Shown: one piece after another, positions 9,661 through 20,440 of the stretch
Layout of the letters: every line of letters starts with the position of its first letter
How positions within the stretch are numbered: position 1 is the first letter of the stretch
Source of the DNA: Combretum micranthum
Taxonomy: Eukaryota; Streptophyta; Magnoliopsida; Myrtales; Combretaceae
NCBI GenBank assembly: GCA_024138025.1
Contig: JAMXBD010000173.1
Span: 434,001-498,000, forward strand
Direction: 5' to 3'
Length of the DNA stretch: 64,000 bases
Translations under genes and position numbers: made by a program
The notes under the pieces: generated by a model
What the model was told of the DNA's origin: nothing
Seen by the model: the letters and a program-made list of their open reading frames with translations, nothing else
Database searches by the model: none

Positions 9661-11800
9661 ATTTCAAGCGAATCACACTGATGTCTGGATTCTAGGAATG
9701 AACTAAGGCTGGAAGTAGCTTCAAATTCAATTGGACTTTCATTAGGGACATGACTGAGCCAATTTTCCCCATAAGGAAATCCTGGTGCTATTGAATAAAG
9801 TTATTAAACCATCTTTTCTAGAACACTAACAGGCAACAAATAGGCATCTAGATGAACTGTAGGGACTTGAGTCAGTTGAGAGCTACTCTCTTGACTTTTC
9901 ATGAAAAATTACAATCTCTTTCAAGACCTAGTTACAAGCTATACTCACAGCTTACAACAGAAAAAAAAGGACCAATTACTAACATTTTTTTTATCGGTTC
10001 CATTACAAGATGTCTAATTTTTCATACGAAAACATAAATAAAAGACAAATAAATAAATAAATTACAGAGATAAAGGGTGGGCTCTAGGGACGCCCCGTAC
10101 TATAGGCTTGCTATCCCTAATTGGAACGGGTCGTAGGTTATATTGAAACGGGGCTGGAGGAGCTTGATCACCATCAGGCAATGGTAAAACCACATGATCC
10201 CATAGGCTACACAGTAACCTTCCTTCTTAATTTCTAATGCGCTCGGGTTCGGTCCATCTAAACATATATGCAAATAAATAAATTGCTAATAAATAAACAC
10301 CCTCCAACCTTTATCTTTGCAATTTATCTCTGTAAATAAATAAACTGCTAATAAATTTCTAAACTATATTTGTCTTCAAAACAAACAAAACACTTGGAAG
10401 CAGCTAGGTTAGAAAATATTTACACGACAACCAAGTTAGAAAATATTCATAAGGATAAAAGGCCCGTGTTTACAAAATTTCCAAAATTTCTTAAGCCCAT
10501 TAAACCAAGACGAACCCACTATTATGCTTAGCAGAGTAGCTAAGCTGTCAAGCCTAAGTTTGTTCCTATTCTCCTAAAGGTTTCGATTTGTATCAAACCT
10601 GACCCATTTGACACGGAATACTCAATAAGAAACCAGTAGGGTTTAGTTAAAGCCTGGTTTTTTCGAAATCATTTGATGTTAGGGTTGCTAATAGTCAAAG
10701 TCGGGAAAAGGGTGAACAAAAAACCAAATGGGTGGTTTGGTTTCCGGTTTAGCCACTGGTTTGTATGAAAAACCAAAAATTAGTGGATCTGGGAGCTGCT
10801 ATTTTAAAATCTAAACAATTATCTGGGCTTTAGAAACTTTGAATATACGAGCCAATAAATAAAAAAAACTTGTAGGAAAAAGAGGTTCATTTGGACTTTT
10901 TTTAACTTTGTTTTATTTTTGGTCTTTTTATAAAAAGGGTTTATATAAAATATTTTTTTGTTTTTGTTTTAAAAAGAACCTAAGAGCTTTTATTATTGTG
11001 ATCGCTCGTTCGATGCCTACGTATTCGCTAGTCGGAATCAAGTCATTATTGTTCATTTTGATTTTTGTAAAATTTTTAGTTAGTTAGTTAGTTTTTATTT
11101 GTGAAGAACAAACAAGTGTAAGTGTTTAGCCATTTTGGTTTTGATTTTGAAAATCTCTAAAAGATCTTATGTTTGTATTATTCTACTTTTGAAAACTCCT
11201 AAATGATACTAATTTTTTTTCGGAAAACCCCATAATTATATTTTTGGGTATTTTTGAAATTAACTACGTCATATTATCATATATAAGCCATCAAAACATT
11301 GTTATACTAATATATCCCAGATATGGGGAAAATGGCAAAAGAGATAAATATATTTTATTGATTTTGTAATTTCCTATGTTTTAGGTTTTTGATAAAAAGA
11401 AAATCAATATTTATAGGAGGTCTAAAAATCCTATACATGAGTGATCACATCAGATAAATCCCTATTAATAATTTTTTGATCAAGTGCATTGCAAACTATC
11501 ATTAGAATGACATATATCTCAAACATGGCACATATTGTCAAATAGTGACCTGAAAGCCAATAATCTTAAAATTATATTATTGCTGATTTTCATGATTAAT
11601 CCTAAAAAGCATATTATTAATCATACCAAAATATATCCTAAAATTTTTATTTACTAATTTAGTATATCTAATCACTCTATCATATACTAATATCATCTTA
11701 ATAATTAAAATATAGCATGCACATCACATATAATCGCACATACACATGCATGCATGCATATATATGTTTTTTTTTTGTCATGAACCTATATTATTTTTGT
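9660..11800. other. Unassigned intergenic DNA
   Basis: No gene is supported. On the minus strand 10250-10070 gives a short open stretch, including LPLPDGDQAPPAPFQYNLRP and PIVRGVPRAHPLSL. It may be a scrap of retroelement polyprotein, but it has no diagnostic motif. 10850-11100 is T-rich simple sequence. 11700-11770 is rich in TGCATGCATGCATATATATG. Confidence 0.4.
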
Positions 11801-11805
11801 AGTAC

Positions 11806-12035
11806 GTGCACCACTGTCTATGTCATAATTATAAAACACAAAATAGATAAAATACATGTGTGATAATTTTTTATATATCCTATTTCAAAAAGATATAGAT
11901 AAAATAAAAAAATCTACATAGAAAATTGAAATTGAGTACTTGATCAAGTAAGTTGAATTTGCATGAAATTGTTATAATATCAATAACATATGTAAGTGAG
12001 TTTATGTGGCATATTATGCCATGCATTGAATAAAC
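11806..12035. repeat. Dispersed repeat, copy 1 (pair at 54108)
   Basis: About 230 bp match 54108-54342 in the same orientation. Shared landmarks are ACTGTCTAT, ATAGATAAAATACA, TAGAAAATTGAAATTGAGTA, CATGAAATTGTTATAATATC and CCATGCATTG(A/C)ATAAACATC. Divergence is moderate, with small indels in A-rich tracts. Neither copy has an evident coding frame. Both lie downstream of minus-strand gene remnants. The family is unknown to me. Confidence 0.8.
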
Positions 12036-12649
12036 ATCTATTATAATAGGAGAGTTATATTGGAGGGGATTAATATTTAAAGGTAAGTTTAAATAGAAGA
12101 TAAACAATTTACATGGTTAAGAAAATGGATCGATTTTATATAAAAAAAGTGCAAATAAGTCTGCTTTCTTATATGTTACGAATGATTATACCTTTCTTTT
12201 ATATATCAAAATTGTATGAAATAGGACGAGAAAAAAGAAATAATTGACCAAACAAAAACAAACCAAACAGTGCTAGAAAAACTATATAATAATATTTTTC
12301 TTATAAAGTGAAATGGAAAAAAAAAATCCTTTATTATGACATGGTACTTGAAAGATATAACTAGCCAAAGAGAAAAATGTAGTGATGCAGTAGAAAAAAT
12401 TTCACACTTCTACAAAGACTATTATACTACTAAAATCTAAGTGGGTACAAAAGTCCATTCGTGGGGTGGCAATGGCAACATGAACCACAAGATACTAGAA
12501 CAACTAGTATGAATATGAACCGAAGGGGGAAAAAAAACAGGGTGGCCTTCAATTTTTATGCAGCACACTATAGTTTTGCCATAGACTTAGCTAATGCAGG
12601 ACACTCAACCTCTAATTTAAGTTTTTGTTTGTGTAAATTGTCCAACTAG
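12036..12649. other. Unassigned AT-rich DNA
   Basis: This is A/T-rich sequence with poly-A tracts and no recognisable gene. The 62-codon plus-strand frame at 12461-12649 has no domain. It overlaps the 3' side of a minus-strand gene remnant that begins just downstream, so I do not call it. Confidence 0.4.
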
Positions 12650-14090
12650 GTATCTCTACATATTCCTGGTTGGAAGGTCACAATGCCCTTATATGCTTTC
12701 TCGTGAAAATTTATAGCATCTATTCTTAATTCTAGTTCAAAAACCCCAGAGTCCTTTGCCTTAAGCAGTGTTCTTACCTCATCAAGCTCGACTTGTAGGT
12801 TCTTAATATTTTCTAGTAAGGTTGAAATGCCAACGACTTCAAAGCTCGAAGCACTCTAGCTAATTGGTGGAGGGTCAAGCTGGTCATCTGGTGGCCTAAC
12901 ACACATTCTCAAGTTATCAGCAAGTAACAAGGTTTCTTTATCAATTTTAGGAGATGATAGAACGTATGCAGGGTAAATCAAAATCAATTAATTATTATGC
13001 CCAAATTTTTACACCTAATGTTTAAAGAATGACATTCTTATAAAACACATTTTGTATGAATAGCTAAAAAATTCATGTCCAATATTCTATACCATGGTGT
13101 ACACTATTCATGCAATACAGGTAGATGGAACCCTTAAAAATCATATATAAATAAATTAACATAGCATAATGAGTCGAGTTTTAGGATAAATGTTCAACCT
13201 CTTTCAAGTGCTTCTTGGACAGACTGTAGGGCTTGTATAGAGCTAAGAAGAGGATCTGAAGGATGATTGAAATCATAGTCCTCTTTTCTAGCATTAGAAG
13301 AAGAGCCTAAAGTAGAATCCTTTTGCAGACATTCATCATTTTCTCCCACACTCTTTTTGTTATTGTCAATATGAATTTCCTTACCTATATTATCTTCACT
13401 TTCCTGGATCATGACAAGGTTGAAGCTTCTAGGGTTAGACTCCATGCTGGAATGAGAGTCTTCTTTCTGAATATCTACTGTTTCTCCTCTTGCCTTCCTT
13501 CTACTCTCAAAATCATGGCCTTCTTGTGAAGAACATTGCACTGAATTGCTCAAACTTTCTTCCACTAGATTATTCATTCTTCTCTCTTTGAGTGTAGTTA
13601 CATTTTTTGACAAAGAATCACACCCAATCATTGGAGCACTAGTAATTCCTATACCACATAGAGGAGGGCAAACAATAAAAGGGGTGCAAAATTTTTCCCT
13701 AATGTATTCGAAGGGTTTGTTGAACCAATTGACCAAATGTGAGAAGGCTACACTTACTACGTCACATAGCATTCCTAGTATCAAATAAAGGGAGAGCTTT
13801 AGAACAAAAAAGAAAAGAGAATTCATCAAGAACACACAATGAATAAATTATAAACCTACTAACATGACATGACGGTAATTGAATTTGTAATTACCAATAA
13901 TAGATTTCAGATCATATTCTAGAAAAGTAAAATCCGATTCTGTGCCAAGTAAAACGTTAGATACTGTAGATGATATATTTGATCCCAAGATTATCATAGC
14001 TATTGTAAAAGGAGGTAAGTTTCAGCATGAAGGGGCCTTAAGATAGTCTCAATACCAAAAAAGGAGCCGGCACCTACCACATTGAAACCT
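12650..14090 (-). pseudogene. Broken gene for an unknown membrane-anchored protein
   Basis: The central open frame (13835-13194, 213 codons) starts with a strongly hydrophobic segment (about residues 5-30). It continues with a Cys/Pro-rich REKFCTPFIVCPPLCGIG stretch and becomes a polar Ser/Glu-rich tail. Upstream on the minus strand, 14088-13892 encodes GFNVVGAGSFFGIETILRPL and, after a one-base shift near 14010, SNISSTVSNVLLGTESDF up to a plausible GT donor. Downstream, 12975-12660 encodes KIDKETLLLADNLRM and a helical ENIKNLQVELDEVRTLL, interrupted by a TAG after PPPIS. The pieces look like exons of one gene with a membrane N-terminus and a coiled-coil C-terminus. The frameshift and stop argue that it is dead. 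I do not recognise the family, and no start codon was found in a consistent frame. Confidence 0.5.
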
Positions 14091-14507
14091 GAAAGAAAAC
14101 AAATGGAAAAAAATTAAATCACAACAACCAAAATTCATTAGAACATGAGAAAGAAAGCTTAAAGGATTGTGTCAATTATCTAAGCATGCACAAGAATTAA
14201 GGAGATGAATATTTACATACATCACATATATATGATGTAAAATGGGTGGTAAAAATTATCTAAATTTTTGGAATAAAGAAGCATTAATTTACCTTAAGTT
14301 CCATAATAGAGAAATCTTGAAGAAGATGACAAAAGAGAGAAAACAAAGGATACGCAAAACCTTAAAGTTTGTTAGATTTTATGTTTTACAGCCATGAATT
14401 AGTTCTAAAGGAGAGTAGAAACTAGTGGAAATAAGTTAAGCGATAAGAGAAAAGTGGAGTCTGTTATTCAGGATGAATCCCAAGGAAGAAGCACAATGGT
14501 TTTATAT

Positions 14508-15160
14508 CAATGACCAAAATATTTTATAATTCATATTTTTTATTTTCTTTAATTTTACTCCATTTGTCTATTTCTATTTTCGTTTCAAAAATATAGAGAA
14601 ACTAACTTTTAAAAATGAATTATTTTCAGTGAAATAATTTAGAAAAAAAATTACTCAAATACAGATTTAGAGTATCTCATGTCTACCAAATTAAAAGTGA
14701 ATATTTTGAGCGAAATATATGTCTACCAAATTACAAAAAAAATTACTAAAAATACTAATGCTATATTGTATCTTGGAAATATTTTATATCGATGACCAAA
14801 ATATTTTTTATTTCATTTTTTTATTTTCTTTAATTTTATTTGATTTTTTACTTCTATTTTTGGTTCAAAAATATAGAGAAACTAACTTTCAGAAGTGAAT
14901 ATTTCGAGCGATATATGTCTGCTAAATTTAGAAAGAAAATTACTCGAATACATATTAAGAGTATCTCATGTCTACCAAATTAAAAGTAAATATCTTGAGT
15001 GAAATATATGTTTACCAAATTTAGAAAAAAATTACTCAAATATTGATTAAGAGGATCTCATGTCTACCAAATTAAAAGTTAATATTTTGAGTGAAATACA
15101 TGTCTTCAAAATTAAGAAAAAAATTACCAAAAATATCGACGTTATATTGTATCTTGCAGT
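14508..15160. repeat. Nested tandem repeat, about 280-370 bp units
   Basis: A unit beginning 'atcRatgaccaaaatattt' at about 14508 recurs at about 14790; both run through 'aaaatatagagaaactaact' and end in 'ttatattgtatcttg'. Inside them, the phrase CTCATGTCTACCAAATTAAA appears near 14676, 14973 and 15057. The second unit thus contains an extra internal copy of a 90-bp sub-repeat. No coding frame is present. Confidence 0.75.
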
Positions 15161-15239
15161 CTAGAAATGCAATGCGTTATTATTATTATTTTTAAGTATC
15201 ATGTCACAAGTATGAGATAGCATGGGTATCATGACAGAC

Positions 15240-16880
15240 ATGAATTATCTCTGTTCATAGAAGCCAATTAAGTCTGATTTAGAGTTTGTTGACATGAATT
15301 ATATTAGAATTGGTACTTGGTTGATATATATGTTCATTTCAGGTCAAATTGGAACTTAATGGAGATATTAGAAGGAATTAAAGGAGAATCATGGTCAAGG
15401 ATCCGAAGTCACGGGCGTGACTCGAGCAGTCATGGAGAATTTCAAACTCAGTATCTACCAAGCACAAAATCACAGTCGTGATTTATGGAAAATTGGAGAA
15501 AATAAAAAATCAGTAGCTACCTAGACATAAGTCATGACCGTTATTTCTAAGAAGATACTATATTTCGATTCTTGAATTGAGTGTCATAGGTGTGAAATTT
15601 GTGAACCAAGCAGAGTCGGTGAGAATAGTAGCTACCTAGGAATACTTCCTGATCGTGATGTGAAGTTGAGGATCGCATTGATTCATCAAGAGAAGAAGAA
15701 TCACGGGTGTGATTGAGAAGTGCAAAGGAAGTTTTATCAACTCAGTGCCTACCATGGGAAAAGTCACGACCGTGACTGGTGTTTAGACGGTTGAAATTTA
15801 GTTGATGAATCAAGGTCACGACCGTGATAATTGGAAATGCACAAATACGACTTTTGCTTTAGTTTCACCAAACAGTATATCCTATAGTAAAAGTTGTATA
15901 TTTTCATCAAGAAACCCATTTTCTAAGAACACTGTAGATATAAAAGAGATTACACCCATTAGAGAAAAAAAAATCGAATCATTATCCTTTACAATCACAC
16001 CCGTTCATTGCAGAGTAAGACTTATTAGGAATTTGTTGGAAATTGTTTTGTGTGTGTATATGAATTCTGGAAATTCGTTGTTGTACTTATCTTTGAGACT
16101 TATGAGAGATGAAGACATGTTGTAGATTTGTATCATCAAACTTCATCATCGTGTAATTTAAAAAGGGGTTTCGTTCGTTTCATCATCTTGTGTTGTTATT
16201 TTGTTTAAATTGTGTCTTTTATGTGTTCATGTTTGTTGTCCATCATGAGTGAGTAGTTCTTTTAGGGTTTACTAAATCATATTAACATGAATGTGTGAAG
16301 TTAGATGAATATGACCTGTTAATTGTTAGTTTTGGTAAATTAACTCCGTTATAGTCAAGATAGTGTAGTACACGATATGGTCTTGCATTAGATCTCACTG
16401 GAGGATGTTGAGAAACGAATCCATTGAGTAGATCTGATTTACTAGAACATGCTACTCTTGTTAGTAGAGATGTTAATAGAAAGTGTGTTGCATGTTTGGT
16501 GAAGTTTGAAATTTGATTAAGATTAAAGAAACCTTGATATGTCCATTCGTTAGGAGAGATTATAGGGAACACAATTAAGGATAGAATTGAGTAATTCTGA
16601 AAAGAATACTCATGACTTGATAATTTCTCCATATAATGATTATTTGGAAGAACAATTTTTTTATAAATCATGTTGATATGGTGAAGTAAGCCTGTTGTGT
16701 ATCGAAATTGTTGTTGTTGCTGTGATTAATTTGTTAGCTTTATCTAGTATACTGGTAATTAGTGTAGTTTAGTTAATTTAGATTCAATTTATTCAATTCA
16801 ATCATTCATTTGCAAGTTAATAGGAAGAGTAATCATTCCTTTACACTTGATACCTATAAATATATATGTGGGTAATATTA
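15240..16880 (+). mobile_element. LTR/leader-like region sharing landmarks with 7860-9660
   Basis: The region carries TAGAATTGGTACTTGG at 15304 and CATGAGTGAGTAG near 16243, in the order and spacing seen at 7903 and 8880. Between the two it holds the palindrome array at 15408-15827. Nothing codes: frames at 15802-16125 and 16282-16671 lack domains. By analogy with plant Ty3 elements it is probably part of an LTR or leader, but I found no TG/CA ends or duplication. Confidence 0.45.
15408..15827. repeat. Array of eight palindromes based on TCACG-NN-CGTGA
   Basis: Perfect or near-perfect dyads are GTCACGGGCGTGAC (15408-15421), AATCACAGTCGTGATT (15468-15483), AATCACGGGTGTGATT (15699-15714), AGTCACGACCGTGACT (15762-15777) and TCACGACCGTGA (15816-15827). 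Decayed forms lie at 15531-15544, 15583-15596 and about 15650-15660. Four copies are preceded, 7-13 bases upstream, by a CAGTAGCTACC-like phrase that itself contains the palindrome GTAGCTAC. The two-base centre varies while both arms are kept, which indicates that symmetry rather than exact sequence is preserved. Confidence 0.85.
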
Positions 16881-17092
16881 AGGAATAGAATATGTATTCC
16901 TGCAATATGCTCTATTAGCTCGTTTACTTGAAAAAGTGCTTGTGAATATTTAATCCTAGTAACCATTCTATTCCCTATATAGAGAGAATAAAAAAAACCA
17001 CCTAGTGAGAATAAAAAATAGAACAATGAGACTATTTTACCCTTAATAAAATCACCAATTAACAAAATATCCACATCATGAGTTTTATATAC

Positions 17093-17590
17093 TTATAGCA
17101 TAGAATTATATATTATATACTTTGTCTATGTATAACATATTATAAGTTATATATAAAACATGCAATAATCTGAAATATAGATTACACATATCACATATAA
17201 CAAAGAATTAGATTTTGTCATATCTTTGTTTGCGTAATAAATATAATATTTGGATATAACATATATAGTAGAAATAATATATACATTATAAACACATTAT
17301 TTATAGCATAAAATTGTATATTATATGCTATGTCTATGTATAACATATTATATATAACACTATATATATATATATATATATGAAATATAAATTATACATA
17401 TCACTTATAACAAATCATTAGATTATGTAATATTTTCATTTGCAGATTATTATATAATATTAACACACAACATATATAGTATAGATAATATATACATTGT
17501 AAACACATTATTATATATAATATATACTTATAACATAGAGTTTTATATTATATGTTATGTCTATGTATAACATATGAAATAACCTAAAAT
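17093..17590. repeat. AT-rich tandem repeat, period about 210-225 bp
   Basis: The phrase TTATAGCATA followed by 'atattatat...tgtctatgtataacatat' begins at 17093, 17301 and 17528, with a matching middle section 'aaatata(a/g)attacacatatcac' between. There are about 2.3 copies. A (TA)n run at 17361-17381 interrupts the second. The sequence is almost entirely A and T. Confidence 0.8.
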
Positions 17591-17599
17591 ATAATATGC

Positions 17600-20440
17600 T
17601 AAACAAATTTGCTTATATATGTTTAACTGATGATTTGTGAGTTAAATTGTTATAGTTAAGTTAGCATAATTTAATTTGATGATATGACAAATTCTTGGTA
17701 TGAGAAATTCTTGTAATTGAAATATATGTGTGTTAGTAAAATTGTAGTAATATATAATTTTATTGAATTGCATTAAATTAAGATATATGCGTGTTTTAAT
17801 GCATGGCTTAGCGGATTTTGAAGCCCAAAATCTAAGTCCAAGACCAATTAAATCAATAACCAAGCCCACACATATAACCCATAGCCCAAGCCCATGTTTT
17901 AACTCCTTTTAAAGAATTCCAAATGCCCTAAAAGTCAAAAAGTAGGCAGCAAATATCTATCCAAAAACAAACCCTATTTCCATCGACTCTCTCTCTTCGT
18001 TTTCTCTATCTCCTAAGCCCAAACAAACCCAAAATTTGTCCATTAAAATTCCTTCTAAGTTAGCACAAATAAGATTCAAGGCTAGGAAGTAAGATATAAG
18101 ATTAAGAGAAGTGGGAATCGAGCCAAGAAAGTAAGAAAAACAAACTTGATTTCTAGAGGTAGCTCTAAAAGTAAGTAAAGTTGATTTTTTGTTTGTTTTG
18201 TTTAATCATGATTTTGAGTAATGTTAATGTTAGATAAGAGTAGAACTTTGATATTTTAAATGAATTAAGGGCATATACTATTATATATATTGAGCTAGAT
18301 ATGCAAAAAAGTATATGCATCCTAGGTATTCGATAAAATGAAATATAAAGTTTATGATGATGTGACGCAAGTATGAATGTTGTTAGTGATATATAAGTAG
18401 AACTTGGATGATCAGAGTAATAATAAGGATTAACAAGCATAAATGATAAGGTTGTGTTTTTAGGTTAAGTTTAATGATGTATAAATGTGAAATATACTTA
18501 TGTGAACAAGTGAACTTGATGATGCTTCATATTGTGTTTATAGACTAGTTTTAGCATATTTTTACAAACACCTAAGAGTTTAGTAAAGAGTTAAAGAATA
18601 TAAGACTTCAAAAATTTCGAGACAAGTACCATAGGGCATTTACCCTGTTTATCACGAGAGTAATCAAGGATGTTATCCTCTCGGATCTAAATTTTCCTAT
18701 TGAGTACGACTGTTACTTGGCCTGTTATCTCATTTGGATGTTTTAAAAAGCTTGATACAGCCTAGATTACAGTTGTTGCAACCTTCGTGTGGTTTTTAAA
18801 GGTAGATTACAGTCGTAATGAAGCTCATTATCTCTTTAGGTTGTTTTTAGAAATTTTTTATATAAATTTTATTACAGGCGTAATCTTCATTACGATCTAT
18901 ATCACGGCCGTGATAGGGAGTATTATCTCCTATTATAAGCACGATAAGGCTACTTGTGTTCATCACGGCACAAGATCATGGGCATGATGATATCTTAGTA
19001 CCCATCATGGCTTTTGTCATGAGCATGACAAATCCTCTAGTATTATTCATATAAAAAAATAAATAATAAATAAATTCTTGATGATAATAGATAGATGATT
19101 AATGAAATATGAACTGTGTATTTGTGCTTATATGAGTAAAACATGAGATGATTAGAATCTTGTTTAAGTATAATGAGTTAATATGTTATTATGAATGATA
19201 AGTTTAACATGAAATGATTTTCGTTGACAAACTCACACACTCAGTTGGGTTTAAACACAAGTTTATTATCTGATAGATCAGAATATCCAGGTATCTAATA
19301 GCTTGCTTGGTGATTGTTAAGCTAGGCATATCTTAAATGAATTTAATCAAAGATAAGTTAAAGAAAGTTTGAATTGGTCGTGCATGTTCCATTGAATCCA
19401 GTCCGAGGAGTGGTAACCTTGTTCAAGTGGACAAGGTAGTTAGGCGCTTAGACCATATATGTCATGATGCAATGACATCTTAACACGATGTAATGGTACA
19501 CCATGATGTAGTGGTGATTCTTGAGTGGCTAAGTGGGTAATTTATTGAGCGGATAATATCAGGATAACGTTTGCTTATTCTTAAGAGGAAATAATAAGAT
19601 TTAGTTCACGTCTATAGGACCGGTTGAACTATATGATATTACGGATTCTGTTAAGTAAAGTTGTGTAATGGTCGTTAACTCTAGATGAGATTACTACTCC
19701 GTTTCTATAGGCATCGGAGTTATAGGTATTCAGACTGCTTATAACAACCCTCTGAGTAGCTGTTGTTACTCAGGAAACCTAGATCCTTAGGATTGCAATC
19801 AGAGTTTAAATACTCTAGTATTGTTTTACTCACTTAATCGAAGATAAATAAATTATTGATTGTTGCATTACATTTAACTTAAGCGTGCTTGCCACTTTAT
19901 ATTTGCTTGTGTTATTGCGTACTAGGCCTGTGGCTCATGTTGCTGCTTTGCAGTTGATGTTGATGATGATTGCTATGATAAAATGGGATACGAGACTGAT
20001 TGGGAAGCCCTTTTGGATGAGCGGGATAGCTAGGGACCTTGGTGCAAGCAAGAATATTTTATTTAAGTTTTCTTCAAGACTTTGAAATGAAATGTAATTT
20101 TTTATATAGGCTTATCGATGAAGCATTGTTTGTAATATAAGATATTAAGTGTTTCTTCTAAGTTTTTATGATGAGCAAGTTTTGTAATCTTTTGAAGTGT
20201 CACCTGGTGATATTAAAGTTCTTCTAAGTTTTGTAAAGTTAACCTATTCATGCATTAAGTAGTTTTATGTTAAAGTTATATGTTTTAAAACAGGCTTAAA
20301 CAAACAATCGATACAAATATCTTCTTTTTGGACAACCTTATGTATAATATTTGAGTGTTTTATAATACTTAGGTATTATGCGTAATTAGGGGATTTGACA
20401 TGCCTAATAATGGTATTAGGTAGGCCGGGTCCTTAATTTA
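17600..20440 (+). mobile_element. LTR-like region with promoter-like and palindrome segments
   Basis: No gene is supported. Near 17880-18010 the sequence passes from pyrimidine/CCC-rich text to AAACCCTATTTCC and a CTCTCTCT run, as seen around transcription starts in plant LTRs. A palindrome cluster lies at 18806-19031. 19200-20100 alternates short GC-richer stretches. 20390-20440 ends with a 'taggtaggccgggtcc' phrase of the kind common near plant gypsy LTR ends. I could not define TG/CA boundaries. Confidence 0.4.
18806..19031. repeat. Second palindrome cluster, including a 16-bp perfect palindrome
   Basis: Members are ATTAC-AGTC-GTAAT (18806-18819), ATTAC-AGGC-GTAAT (18871-18884), the perfect TATCACGGCCGTGATA (18900-18915), ATCATG-GG-CATGAT (18975-18988) and TTGTCATG-AG-CATGACAA (19014-19031). 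They share the RTCAYG-NN-CRTGAY plan of the cluster at 15408-15827 but differ in arm sequence. Changes in one arm are mirrored in the other. Confidence 0.8.

Noticed and set aside
15408..15827. CRISPR-like array
   Set aside because: Regular palindromic repeats were considered, but spacing is irregular, repeats are degenerate, the genome is clearly plant, and no associated genes exist.
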